DNA of 64,000 nt from Sphingomonas sp. PAMC26645 (GCF_004795835.1 NZ_CP039249.1:2269001-2333000); one strand, 5' to 3'. Positions 8,912 to 18,013 are shown, numbered from the stretch's first letter. The notes: a model not told the origin generated them from the sequence alone. Made by a program: numbers and translations.

Positions 8912-9822
8912 GCCGTAGCCCCCGTCAGCCACCAGTTCGCCAGCGTCTTCGCGCTGCGGTCGCCTGTGTCGATGGGAGGATCGGGCCGTTCCGACGACGC
9001 CTCGATCGCAGCCGCCATGCGGTCGATCGCGTCATAATCGCCGGCCGCCCACAATGCCTCCATCGTCAGCGCGTCGCGCGTCGCCGAACGCGGATCAACT
9101 GCCCCGTGAGATATCGCGGCGGTCATCGTCGCGACCGCATCTTCACGGAGGTGTAGACGTTGGGAATCGGAGAGCAGCACGTCCGAGCGTGCGTGGTCCG
9201 CCAGCAACTTTGCCAAGCTCGTTGCTGCGTCAGGAGCGACCCCATCGGCAACGCGCGCCGACAGCCGCGCTCGCGCCAGCACGAGGTTCTCCGCGACCCG
9301 CGCCGATGCGGCCGCCGCCAGCGCGCGGATGGTCTGGTCACCATCGGTCAGCGCCAATGCAATGAGCGGCGACAGCGCCGGCTCGAACGATCGCACCACG
9401 GTTTCCAACGCACGCCGCCGCTCGGCGACCCCACCGTGACGCATGATCGTGACCAGTGAACTCAGCGTATCGGGCGTCGCATGATGAACCCGCCCGTCGA
9501 GCATCCGCGCAACGGCAAGACGCGCGCCGCGCTGGGTCGAATGCCCTGCTACCGGACCGAACATCTCGTCGTCGCTGCGTTGTACCGAGGGCCGAAATAT
9601 GCGCGTGAGGGGAAGTGCGGCGAGCAGACCGAGCGGCCCCAGCACGCCGAGCATGGCGGGGGCGAAACCGGTTGCCGTGTCATGGCGCAACCACGTGACT
9701 AACCCGATTGCGCTCGATGCCGCATGGACTGCGAGGGCCGAGCCGACCGCAATACCGGCCATCCAGCAGGCGGTGAGGATGGTCATCTCCAGAACCGCGA
9801 GCGCGATCAGGCGGCGGATCAT
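8908..9822 (-). CDS. pelE: PelE-like inner-membrane helical-repeat protein
   Basis: A 304-residue protein with two N-terminal membrane helices (about 5-45 and 55-78). A long alpha-helical, TPR/HEAT-like cytoplasmic region follows (about 110-295), rich in alanine and arginine. Size, topology and position between PelD-like and PelF genes match PelE, which bridges PelD to the PelF/PelG synthase. It overlaps both neighbours by four bases (ATGA with pelD, GTGA with pelF). Sequence similarity to PelE is not obvious by eye, so the call rests mainly on topology and context. Confidence 0.7.
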   Translation of the reverse strand: MIRRLIALAVLEMTILTACWMAGIAVGSALAVHAASSAIGLVTWLRHDTATGFAPAMLGVLGPLGLLAALPLTRIFRPSVQRSDDEMFGPVAGHSTQRGARLAVARMLDGRVHHATPDTLSSLVTIMRHGGVAERRRALETVVRSFEPALSPLIALALTDGDQTIRALAAAASARVAENLVLARARLSARVADGVAPDAATSLAKLLADHARSDVLLSDSQRLHLREDAVATMTAAISHGAVDPRSATRDALTMEALWAAGDYDAIDRMAAAIEASSERPDPPIDTGDRSAKTLANWWLTGATA

Positions 9823-10787
9823 GCGACCAGCCCGGCGGATCGCAAAGGCCGCTGCGTTGTGGCGAGCGTATCGGCGAGCAGCGGCGTCAGCCACGCGGCG
9901 ATCTCCGCAAGTTCGGCGGTACGGCTGGCGTTGAGTGTCTCGAACGGCAGCGCGTGGAGGACCAAACAGCCGACGATTTCGCCCGTATCCGGATCCGGCA
10001 AGGCAATCGCGGCGACGCCGATCCTGTCGAGCACGCGGCGATCGGTGCGCTTTGCGACATGCAAGAGACCGTGGTGTCGTTCGACCCGCTCCAGCAGCGA
10101 CACGGGCAACACGTCGCGCCGCCCTGCGGTGACCGGCCCGCGGACCCACGCGCGTGCCTCGTCGCCAGTAACGCGGTAGCAGGTGAAATCTGGGGTCCGA
10201 GCGGCCAGAGCGATCAACTCGCCAATCGCGCCGCGCCGCACAGCCGGTTCCTGCGAGCAAAGTCGTGTCGCGGTCTCGATCGCATGGCCGACGGTATGCG
10301 CTTCCGTCGCGATCTGGACCTGCAACTGGCGATTGGTCTGCGACAGCGTCGCGAACGCGTCGGTCAGCCGTGCCAGGTTGCGCGTCGCAACACGGCCGCG
10401 CTTTTCCAGCCGATCGTGACGCCCGGTCCGCATGATCGTCACTTCGCCGATGATCCCCGCGGCGACGAACCACATCAACGGCTGAAGCGAGAGATGGAAC
10501 AGATGGTCGAGATAGTCGCGTTCGCCTGCGCTGTCCTGCACATGTGCGAGCCACAATCCCGATGCGACGGCCGCGGCGAGGACGCCAGGGCCCGTGCCGT
10601 AGGCGAGCGCCATCATCAGCACCGGCACCCAATACGGGTTGGGATGGACGTGCGCGAAGCCGGATCCGCCGGTCAGCCACCAGTCGAGCACGATCAGCGC
10701 GGCGAACGCGATGGCGATCTCTGCGGCGATCCTCGCGGAGCGTCGCCATCTGGTGTGCCACTTGGCCGCCTGTTCGTCGTGAGTCAC
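9819..10787 (-). CDS. pelD: PelD-like membrane GAF protein lacking the GGDEF domain
   Basis: A 322-residue protein starting at a GTG that overlaps the upstream stop (GTGA). Membrane helices occupy about residues 18-125, a short coiled coil about 125-160, and a GAF domain about 165-305. In known PelD a degenerate GGDEF domain with an RxxD c-di-GMP site follows the GAF domain; here the protein ends soon after the GAF domain. An RVLD string (about 251-254) lies inside the GAF region and is probably coincidental. Context (PelE, PelF and PelG neighbours) and topology support PelD identity. Post-translational control by c-di-GMP is therefore doubtful. Confidence 0.72.
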   Translation of the reverse strand: MTHDEQAAKWHTRWRRSARIAAEIAIAFAALIVLDWWLTGGSGFAHVHPNPYWVPVLMMALAYGTGPGVLAAAVASGLWLAHVQDSAGERDYLDHLFHLSLQPLMWFVAAGIIGEVTIMRTGRHDRLEKRGRVATRNLARLTDAFATLSQTNRQLQVQIATEAHTVGHAIETATRLCSQEPAVRRGAIGELIALAARTPDFTCYRVTGDEARAWVRGPVTAGRRDVLPVSLLERVERHHGLLHVAKRTDRRVLDRIGVAAIALPDPDTGEIVGCLVLHALPFETLNASRTAELAEIAAWLTPLLADTLATTQRPLRSAGLVA

Positions 10788-12259
10788 TGCGTATCCCCAA
10801 GGCTGCGTGTCAGCAGCGCCCGTGCGTAAAGTTGGCGACCCGAAAAGCCTGGGCGTGCGATCGACGTGATGCCACCGCTGCCCTCGACCCGCCACGCGAC
10901 GCCGATCGGGGCCGCGATGCCGAGGCTGGCGGTCGGACCGTCGCCACCGAACCTATCGACGGTCCAGCCTGCCAGTGCGGTCATCTGCACCGTACCGAGC
11001 GCGCCGCTGAGCAGGCCCTGGACGGTATGGTTCTCGCGCGTGGCGAGTGGGATGATGGCCAGGCTGTCCGCGCCGAGCTGCATGCGCTCAACATATTCCG
11101 CCTCGAACCGATAGGTCAGGCCGAGCGCGGGAAACTGGCGACGAATGAGATAATCGACCCCGCCGCTCGCGACGATGGTGTCGCTCGCGCCGCCGCTCCC
11201 GGCGAGCCCGTAGCGGTTGGCGCCGATATCGCCTTGCACGACGAGGCCCGGAGTCAGGCGATAGGTAACCCCGAGCAGGGCGCGTGACAGATACCCGCCT
11301 GCCAGAACCTGCGCCGGCGTCGAGTAATCGGGCATGTGCCGGGTCAACGTGACGCGAAACTGAGCATTGGCGGACCCGGCGACGGCCTTCGCACCGCCTC
11401 CGGTGACGCCGTCGTCGAGCGCGGCGGACGCGAGCAGCTGGACGCGGACCGCGCCGTCGAACGCGGCGGCCAGCGAGGCATCGACCACGGTATCGCCGGT
11501 TCGCACGGTCTGCGCGTCCGTGCCGAATCTGCTGACGACATGGCGGAGGCCACCACCGGCGACGAGGGTGTCGCCCACCGCCGCGTCGATCCTTGTGGCG
11601 AACTCCGCCTGCGACAGGTCGCTGCCGTCGCGCGCGGTGACGCCGATGCTGGCTGTCCCCGATGCGGCAGCGATCGCGCGCCGTGCAGTCAGGTCGTCGG
11701 CGGCGAGCGCACGGTAGTCACGTGCCGCCCCGCGCACGTCACCGTCGGCCAGCCGCGTGTCGGCGAGCATGCGCGCCGCGCGTGGGTCGGTCGGATAGCG
11801 TTTCGCCAATTGCGTCGCGGCGCGTCGTGCCGGCCCCGGATATCCGGCTGCGGCATCCGCCTCGATCGCGGTAAGCGCGGCATCGGATGCGGTATCGTCG
11901 CCAGTCTCGGCGAGCGGTTCGGTCGAGTACGGCGGTGAGAAGGTTACCGCGACCGTTGCGCCCGCCTGCCGCCACGTCATCGACCAGCCGGCGGCGGGAC
12001 GTAGGACGAGGCTGTCGTCGTTCCAGCGAAGATCGCCGATCGCATCGCCCGCCGCCTCGCGGAACGCGGCGATCCGGTCGGCGCTCATCGGCTGATCGAA
12101 CCGCGCGACCAGCTCTCCATCGCGGTCTTCGATCCGGACGACGGCTTGGTCGGGCCAGGCGATCACGGACTCGGGCACCACGACCCGGCTATCCGCGAAA
12201 ACGCTATGGGGGACAGTCAGCGCCGGCGCGTCCGTCAGGCAGAGGAGCAGCGCGATCAT
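10784..12259 (-). CDS. pelB: Outer-membrane barrel half of a split PelB
   Basis: A 491-residue secreted protein with an N-terminal signal (MIALLLCLTDAPA). A beta-rich domain follows (about 20-130), then a short TPR-like block (GYPGPARRAATQLAKRYPTD), and a C-terminal beta-barrel (about 220-491) of alternating hydrophobic strands ending LYARALLTRSLGDTQ. This is what the C-terminal porin of PelB looks like; PelB exports Pel through the outer membrane. The partner TPR region is encoded by the preceding gene, with ATGA overlap (ATG at 12259). The longer frame to 12601 is a shadow of that gene. Confidence 0.7.
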   Translation of the reverse strand: MIALLLCLTDAPALTVPHSVFADSRVVVPESVIAWPDQAVVRIEDRDGELVARFDQPMSADRIAAFREAAGDAIGDLRWNDDSLVLRPAAGWSMTWRQAGATVAVTFSPPYSTEPLAETGDDTASDAALTAIEADAAAGYPGPARRAATQLAKRYPTDPRAARMLADTRLADGDVRGAARDYRALAADDLTARRAIAAASGTASIGVTARDGSDLSQAEFATRIDAAVGDTLVAGGGLRHVVSRFGTDAQTVRTGDTVVDASLAAAFDGAVRVQLLASAALDDGVTGGGAKAVAGSANAQFRVTLTRHMPDYSTPAQVLAGGYLSRALLGVTYRLTPGLVVQGDIGANRYGLAGSGGASDTIVASGGVDYLIRRQFPALGLTYRFEAEYVERMQLGADSLAIIPLATRENHTVQGLLSGALGTVQMTALAGWTVDRFGGDGPTASLGIAAPIGVAWRVEGSGGITSIARPGFSGRQLYARALLTRSLGDTQ

Positions 12260-13977
12260 TGCGCCAACACCGCTCGCGCGCGGCCCGGTTGCCCCTGCGC
12301 GATCAGCAGGCGGGCATGCAACGCGGCGAGCGATCGGTCGCGCGGGGTCTCGGCGCGCAGCGTCTCGACCAGCGCGACGGCCTCGGCCCGACGACCGAGC
12401 TTTTCCAGAATTTCCGCGCGAGCCTTGCTGGCGGCCGGCGTTTGAGCGAGCGCGCGGTTTAGCCAAGGCCGTGCCGCACGCTCTCCCCCGACCCGAGCCT
12501 GCACGTCGGCCATCAGCCGCAGCGCCGGGAGGTCGGTCGGATCGCTCGCCAGATGCTGGTCGAGCCACTTCACCGCACCCTTGCCATCGCCCGCGTTCCA
12601 CGCCGTCCAGGCAAGGTCGAGCTGATCCCGCGGCGCCGCGACCCCGGCTGCAACGCGCCGTTTCGCGATCGCCGCCGCTTGTGCCGGGTCTACCTTCGTG
12701 GGGGCTGCGGCGGACAGCGCGGCGACCTGCGCCGGATCGAGCGAGCGGCCGTCGAGCAACGACGCCAGCAGCGCACGACCGGCGGTATCATTGCCAGCCG
12801 CGCGGGCCAGCGACAGCCGCATCAGCATCACGTCGGTCTGGCTCGCAAGCGGATGCCGCGACAGGAACGCTAGCGCCTCGCCCGGTCGATCGCGCTCGGC
12901 ATAGCGCGTCAGCCAGGCGCGCTGCTGGTCCGCGATGCCCTGCAAACTTTGCTGTTTGAGCCAGGCGAGATCGTCGGCCCCCGGGCGCGGCCCCATCAGG
13001 TACAGGAGGCGCTGTGCTACCGGTGCGGTCGGCGCCATTCCGGTCGCCGCCCGTCGCAGTACCGCCATCGCATCGCCGCGGTAACCCGTTGCAAGCAGCC
13101 GTTCCGCCTCCCGCTCGAGTTGCGCGCCCGGCGCTGCGGCATGCGCTAGCATTTCGGTACGCAGGCCATCTCGGTCGCCTGCCTCGGTCAGGATCGCCTC
13201 GCGCGCGGTCGCCCGCTGCTCGACCGGCAGATAGTCGGCCGCTCTCAGCCCTGCCGCGGTATCCTTCGCGCGCGCCGCGACACGGATCGCTAGCCAGGGA
13301 TCCGCCGCCCGCCAGTTCGCGGTCGTCGCCTTGTCGAGCAGCGCGATCAGGTCAGTGCGCTCGGCCTTGTCGGCGCGCCGGGCCAGATCGAGCGACAGCG
13401 CGGCATCGGGCGGCGGGATGACGTGGTTCGCCGCTGCTACGATCACGAGGTCGGGCCGATCGATCGCATAGGCCGCCGCAACGATATCCGCAGCCGCCAC
13501 CGCCCCGCGCGTCTGCGCCGCCCGCGCGACGAGCGCGGCCGCATCCGCAGTCCGCCCGGTTTGGCGAAGAAGGTCGACACGCAGCCGCCACGTCGCTGGC
13601 GCCCCGCCGTCGGGCCGTGCCGCCAGATAGCCGAGCGCCACCGCCGGCCGCTTCGCTGCGACCAGGTCATAGGCGACCTGTAGCGTCGACACCGACTGGC
13701 CCTCGGCGATCAGTTGCGCGGTCAGCGCGGCAAGCGTCGCTGCATCGGCAGTCGCGATCTGCGCCGCGATCGCCGGGTGCGCAGGCGGTTGCACCGGTGG
13801 CGATACCGGCGCGGCGGGGAGCGAACTGCTCGCCGTCGGCAAAGGCTGTGCACGGCGCGCGGCGTGGCGGATCTCTCGGTCGTTCGGCAACAGCATCAGT
13901 CCGCCCGCAAGCAGGCCGAGCCCCGCCAACGCGGGCAGGACGATCGCGAGCCGTCCGCGTCGGCGGTCGATCCTCAT
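12256..13977 (-). CDS. Periplasmic TPR half of a split PelB
   Basis: A 573-residue protein with one N-terminal membrane helix (about 10-30), a proline-rich linker (about 45-65) and a long TPR-type superhelix to the C-terminus. Typical repeat segments are LAWTAWNAGDGKGAVKWLDQ and LEKLGRRAEAVALVETL. PelB has the same order: anchor, TPR scaffold, then barrel. Here the scaffold is a separate gene that ends in an ATGA overlap with the barrel gene, so the two products are probably made in equal amounts. The TPR part in PelB binds PelA. It starts one base inside the pelA-like stop (TGATG). Confidence 0.72.
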   Translation of the reverse strand: MRIDRRRGRLAIVLPALAGLGLLAGGLMLLPNDREIRHAARRAQPLPTASSSLPAAPVSPPVQPPAHPAIAAQIATADAATLAALTAQLIAEGQSVSTLQVAYDLVAAKRPAVALGYLAARPDGGAPATWRLRVDLLRQTGRTADAAALVARAAQTRGAVAAADIVAAAYAIDRPDLVIVAAANHVIPPPDAALSLDLARRADKAERTDLIALLDKATTANWRAADPWLAIRVAARAKDTAAGLRAADYLPVEQRATAREAILTEAGDRDGLRTEMLAHAAAPGAQLEREAERLLATGYRGDAMAVLRRAATGMAPTAPVAQRLLYLMGPRPGADDLAWLKQQSLQGIADQQRAWLTRYAERDRPGEALAFLSRHPLASQTDVMLMRLSLARAAGNDTAGRALLASLLDGRSLDPAQVAALSAAAPTKVDPAQAAAIAKRRVAAGVAAPRDQLDLAWTAWNAGDGKGAVKWLDQHLASDPTDLPALRLMADVQARVGGERAARPWLNRALAQTPAASKARAEILEKLGRRAEAVALVETLRAETPRDRSLAALHARLLIAQGQPGRARAVLAQ

Positions 13978-14858
13978 CAGCTCGGCTCCGGGACCAGTCG
14001 GTCGAGCGCCAGCGTCGCGATATAGGGGCTGAACCCCGCGGCGCGTTCGCGCGCGTACAGCGCCGCGACCTGTTTCGTGTCGGCCGGATCCCAGTAATCG
14101 AGCGTCATCAGGCTCAGCGCCGGGTTTCGGGTCTTGGCCGCACGCAGGCGACCGGCTTGCCAGGCCCAGTCCGAATCGCTGAGCAGTTCATAGCGCTTGG
14201 CGGTGAAGTTCCAGCGCGACGCCATCGCCTCGCCGAGCAGGTAATCGATCTTCGGCGCGACGTCGGGTAGCAAGGCATAGCCGCGGTTGAGCATGATGCG
14301 CATTCTGGGAAAGCGGGCGCGTACGGCGGCAATCAGCGACACGCCTGCTGCCACCATGCCTTTGTTGGCCACCGGATCCTGCCGTTCCATCGCTTCGGCA
14401 TTGTCCATCGTATCGATGAAGATTCCGTCATAACCGAGCGCCAGGATCGCTGGGACGAGGCGGTCGAGCACCGCCGCGCGCCACGCCGGATGACGCAGGT
14501 CGGCCAGCCGCGCGTCGGGCCAGTTGGGATTGGCGTCCCTCAGCGCGCCGGCCTTTTCGAGCCCGGCGAAATACGGCCGGCTGCGCTCGACTTCGCCGAA
14601 GCTGACATAGCCGAGCAGGACGCTGCCGGGTGCACGAAGCGGTGCGATCGGGCGGGCGTGGTGCGGCTCCAGCACCAGCAATGCGCACGCCTTTGCCAAT
14701 ACGGGATCGGTCGTTGCGCCGTAATCGACGCCCCAGCGCAGCGCGGCGTTCCCGGACGGCTTGGGGGTGGCATCCGATCGCGACCGCACGCCAAGCGTCA
14801 GAGCCGTTGCACCTATCGCCAGCATCCGCTGCATGATCTTCCGGCGCGACATATCCAT
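13977..14858 (-). CDS. PelA-like endo-alpha-1,4-polygalactosaminidase domain protein (hydrolase only)
   Basis: A 293-residue exported protein. The N-terminus MDMSRRKIMQRMLAIGATAL resembles a Tat or Sec signal. The rest is one TIM-barrel hydrolase of the GH114/GH166 type, with LLGYVSFGEVERS (putative catalytic Glu in SFGE) and ALGYDGIFIDTMDNAEAM. In PelA of Pseudomonas this domain is followed by a deacetylase region; here the protein ends with the hydrolase. It probably trims Pel-like polymer in the periplasm. An eight-base gap separates it from pelG. The second ATG at 14852 is an alternative start. Confidence 0.78.
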   Translation of the reverse strand: MDMSRRKIMQRMLAIGATALTLGVRSRSDATPKPSGNAALRWGVDYGATTDPVLAKACALLVLEPHHARPIAPLRAPGSVLLGYVSFGEVERSRPYFAGLEKAGALRDANPNWPDARLADLRHPAWRAAVLDRLVPAILALGYDGIFIDTMDNAEAMERQDPVANKGMVAAGVSLIAAVRARFPRMRIMLNRGYALLPDVAPKIDYLLGEAMASRWNFTAKRYELLSDSDWAWQAGRLRAAKTRNPALSLMTLDYWDPADTKQVAALYARERAAGFSPYIATLALDRLVPEPS

Positions 14859-14866
14859 AATTCCCG

Positions 14867-16264
14867 TCACAACAGACGCCCTCCGTGCCCCACGACCGAG
14901 GGATTGTTGCCGACGAACAGCAGGTAAGTGAGGTTGACCGTGGCCTCGGCGACCAGCGCCATGCCGACCGACGCACCGACCACCGCGCCCGCCATATAGC
15001 CCCAGCCGAATGCGGCAAACCCCGCATCCCATTGCAGCAGCGTCGCGACGCCGCTGCCGATCGCGAACGCGGTCCAGGTCAGCAGGATCCGCCCGAACAG
15101 GTCGTAATAGGCGAGAACGACGGTCGTCGCGATCACCACGAGGTGGAAGACGGTGCCGAGCGAGGTCTGGCGAAACGCGAAGATCGCACGTGCGTCCGCT
15201 CCGATCAATTCGAACAGCGGCACCGCGAACACCCAGGCGAGCGCGGCGACGAGCGCCTGCACCAGCAGCATGATCCGCAGCCCGTCGAACATCGTCCGCG
15301 CGAGTTCGCTGCGCGCCTCCTCGATCCGTTGCAGCGTCGACGTGCCGGTACACCGTACGATCATGTCGCCGAACGCGCGATCGAACCGCGTCTCGGTGAC
15401 GATCAGCAACAGCGTCAGGCCCGGCACCATTGTCAGCAACCCGAGAAAGCTGCCCTGGTCGTTGATCGGATTGAGCCGTAGTAGCCCGATCGCGCGGATG
15501 CTGTCGGGACCTGCCCATAACAGCCATTTGTCGATCCAGATCGCGGCGACCCCGGCTATGCCCGCCGCCGCGACGATCCACGCTAACCGCGGCGTCATCG
15601 CATCCCGCGTCGGCAGCACGGGCGGCGCGGAGAAATGCCGACGGATGACGGTCACGATCGCTGCCAGTGTCAGTCCGATGCCCCCTGCGATCACCGCGAG
15701 CACGGTGACGACGTCCGGCTTCGGCAACAGCGCCAGCAACATCGTCGCAAAACCGATGCCGAGCAGATAGGCGAGGGGGATCGCGCGGTAACGGCGCAGA
15801 GCGGTGAGTAGGGGAGCCGCGATCCAGACCTGCGTCAGCCACGCGAGGATCAGCGTCGCGAGTGCCGCCTCACCAAGTGGGAGCCGAGCGAGCGTCCCGA
15901 ACACCACCGCGCCGACTGCCAGCGAGATCGCGCCGCCCGCAGCGAGTGCTACCAGCATGATGCCGGAAACGCCGCCGGCATCGCGTGCGAAGATCCGGTC
16001 CGCGACCATCCGCGTCGCGAGAATGCCGACCGGCGCCGCGGCGAGCGCGGACAGGCTGAACGCATAGACCAGGATCGTCTGCACCGTCCGCGCGCCATCG
16101 GCGCCGAGATGCGTGCCCGACCAGTGGTTGAGCATCGCCATCGCGACCGCCGTGATGAGCCACGGCCCGGCGCTGATCACCGCACCGAATGCGGCGGCGC
16201 CCACGATCCCGCCGACACCGCCTTCACGCGCAGTTCTCGCTAACTGGAAGCCTATACCTGCCAT
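14867..16264 (-). CDS. pelG: Pel polysaccharide exporter PelG
   Basis: A 465-residue polytopic membrane protein with about 12 helices, MOP/Wzx-like. It starts MAGIGFQLARTAREGG and carries AVISAGPWLITAVAMAML, both typical for PelG. PelG is the inner-membrane transporter that works with PelF, PelD and PelE to make and move Pel. It is the first gene of the operon, so the operon promoter should lie in 16265-16550. In other species pelG is usually last, so the order here is rearranged. Confidence 0.88.
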   Translation of the reverse strand: MAGIGFQLARTAREGGVGGIVGAAAFGAVISAGPWLITAVAMAMLNHWSGTHLGADGARTVQTILVYAFSLSALAAAPVGILATRMVADRIFARDAGGVSGIMLVALAAGGAISLAVGAVVFGTLARLPLGEAALATLILAWLTQVWIAAPLLTALRRYRAIPLAYLLGIGFATMLLALLPKPDVVTVLAVIAGGIGLTLAAIVTVIRRHFSAPPVLPTRDAMTPRLAWIVAAAGIAGVAAIWIDKWLLWAGPDSIRAIGLLRLNPINDQGSFLGLLTMVPGLTLLLIVTETRFDRAFGDMIVRCTGTSTLQRIEEARSELARTMFDGLRIMLLVQALVAALAWVFAVPLFELIGADARAIFAFRQTSLGTVFHLVVIATTVVLAYYDLFGRILLTWTAFAIGSGVATLLQWDAGFAAFGWGYMAGAVVGASVGMALVAEATVNLTYLLFVGNNPSVVGHGGRLL

Positions 16265-16684
16265 AACACCGGCGGCCTATGCCGTGGACTACATGAACAA
16301 ATCGTTCGCGGTCAGGACGAGTTGGCCGGTCAGGGCGATCAAGCAATCGCATGCCGAACCGCGGTCGGCATTGCTCTTAAGACGGTAGATTCCTCCCCGC
16401 CGATCATATGGTAGCTGTAACAAAGCTGCCGGTGCGGTAAACTTCGCCCGTCGTGCGATGAGGTGAACACCAGGTCGCCGCGTGCAAACAGCGTCGTGTT
16501 TGCCTCGATCATTCACAGGCCGATCTTGTCCTCACAAATAGCGAAATCGGTACTCAGGTCGCGCGACGACCATGCGGCCCATCCCCCTCTACCTCGAACC
16601 GGCCTCTATCGGCGCACGCGCCGGCATTCAGCGTCCGGTGATCACTGAAATGGGTGTCGGCGGTAAAGAACAGAGTTACGCCGG
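16265..16684. other. Intergenic region upstream of the Pel-like operon
   Basis: This 420-base stretch should hold the pelG promoter. No clear operator is seen. A short open frame on the plus strand from the ATG at about 16571 (MRPIPLYLEP onwards, about 60 residues) runs into the aldo/keto reductase gene antisense and is not convincing. Confidence 0.4.
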
Positions 16685-17515
16685 TCACAGCATCTCGAGC
16701 GGGCGGCGGCTGCGCGGGGCGGGGAAGGCGGCATCGAGCGCAGCCAGGTGATCGCCAGACAGGGAAAGGTCGACCGCAGCACGATTGTCGCGGACGTGCG
16801 CGACGCTGCCCGCCTTGGGTATGGCAATCACGTCGCCCCGCCGAAGTGTCCAGGCGAGGGCGACCCGTGCGGGCGTAGCGCCGATCGTCTCAGCGATCCT
16901 ACGGAGTGTCTGGTCGGCGAGGAGGCGGCCCTGTTCCACCGGGCTATACGCCATTGCCGGAATGGCGTGAGTTTCCAGCCATGGCAGCAGATCATGCTCG
17001 GGGCCGCGGCGGGTAAGATTATAGAGGATCTGGTCGACGGCGCAGCCGCCGCCGCGAGCCGCCAGCAGTTCCTCCATGTCGCTCGTATCGAGATTGCTAA
17101 CGCCCCATTGGCGGATCTTGCCGGCCGTTCGTAACGCCTCCATCGCCTCGACCGTCTCGCCGAGCGGCACCGATCCCCGCCAGTGAAGCAGGTAGAGATC
17201 GAGCCGGTCGGTGCCGAGCCGCTTCAAGCTTGCCTCGCAGGCGGCATGCAGGCGAGCATGGGACGCGTTTTGGGGATAGGCCTTGCTGACGAGGAAGAGC
17301 TTGTCGCGAACGTCCCCCAACGCTTCGCCGATCAGCTCTTCGGCAGCGCCGTCACCGTACATCTCTGCCGTGTCGATCAACGTCATGCCGAGATCGACTC
17401 CCAGACGCAGCGCAGCGATCTCCTCTGACCGGCGATCGGATCGCTCCCCCAGCATCCAGGTGCCTTGACCCAGTGAGGGTATCCGTTCGCCGCCCGGTAA
17501 CGATACTGTTCGCAT
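16685..17515 (-). CDS. Aldo/keto reductase
   Basis: A 276-residue NADPH-dependent oxidoreductase of the AKR fold. The catalytic tetrad is visible: Asp and Tyr in DTAEMYGDG, Lys in VSKAYPQ and His in YLLHWRG. The cofactor loop is IPKAGSVAHVRDNRAA. It reduces aldehydes or ketones; the substrate is unknown. It stands alone between the Pel-like operon and the low-oxygen island. Confidence 0.9.
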   Translation of the reverse strand: MRTVSLPGGERIPSLGQGTWMLGERSDRRSEEIAALRLGVDLGMTLIDTAEMYGDGAAEELIGEALGDVRDKLFLVSKAYPQNASHARLHAACEASLKRLGTDRLDLYLLHWRGSVPLGETVEAMEALRTAGKIRQWGVSNLDTSDMEELLAARGGGCAVDQILYNLTRRGPEHDLLPWLETHAIPAMAYSPVEQGRLLADQTLRRIAETIGATPARVALAWTLRRGDVIAIPKAGSVAHVRDNRAAVDLSLSGDHLAALDAAFPAPRSRRPLEML

Positions 17516-17705
17516 GCTTTGCCTCGGCTAACTACGTGATACCCAGCAAACGAATGAAGATAAGGTCAGATGCATGCTGGGGGGCTGAAAAGAAGGTCGA
17601 TCGAACGATGAACAGGGGTCACTGAAAGCCGGGCGGTACGAACTGGACGGGCTGACTTATGCCGGTCACGCAGTCGCGGATCATCGGCGGTTGACGAGAT
17701 GAGCA

Positions 17706-17729
17706 AGCGCCTGAAGTTGGAAAGCGGGG
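17706..17729 (+). repeat. Short dispersed repeat, copy 2
   Basis: AGCGCCTGAAGTTGGAAAGC plus four bases matches the copy at 493-516 with three mismatches. It lies in the 498-base gap 17516-18013, which otherwise contains only the FixJ-like motif and promoter of the following operon. Confidence 0.35.
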
Positions 17730-17886
17730 AGCCGGGTGTAAATGACCGGCTACGGGTCAACCCAATGAGATTGCGGATCTTCACAGCCGCATGAACCCGG
17801 CTGCCGCTGTTGCATGATCCCCAGTGACTAAATCATGCCGGAAAGGGTTGGATACCTTTCGATAAACGCCGCCTAAGCATTTCGGC

Positions 17887-17904
17887 ATGCGTAGTTTCCG
17901 AGGG
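17887..17904 (+). promoter_or_regulatory. FixJ-like box upstream of the quinone reductase operon
   Basis: ATGCGTAGTTTCCGAGGG matches the recurrent island motif. A possible -10 hexamer (GCATAC) follows about 37 bases after the motif start, which would put the transcript start near 17936 and give a leader of about 78 bases before the ATG at 18014. The resemblance to FixJ operators is from memory. Confidence 0.5.
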
Positions 17905-18013
17905 TCACTTCGATAGCTTTCGGCGCATACCCTCCTCGACCAGAACCCTGCACGACAGCGCCGCTCTTCGGCGCAGCCTGCAGGGATCGTGACACTCAGA
18001 CGAGGATGGAACG

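Noticed and set aside
9819..10787. RVLD in the PelD-like protein as a c-di-GMP site
   Set aside because: It lies within the GAF domain, not in a GGDEF domain, so it does not correspond to the known PelD site.
16571..16750. Plus-strand frame starting MRPIPLYLEP
   Set aside because: Only about 60 residues, ends antisense to the aldo/keto reductase, and shows no family resemblance.
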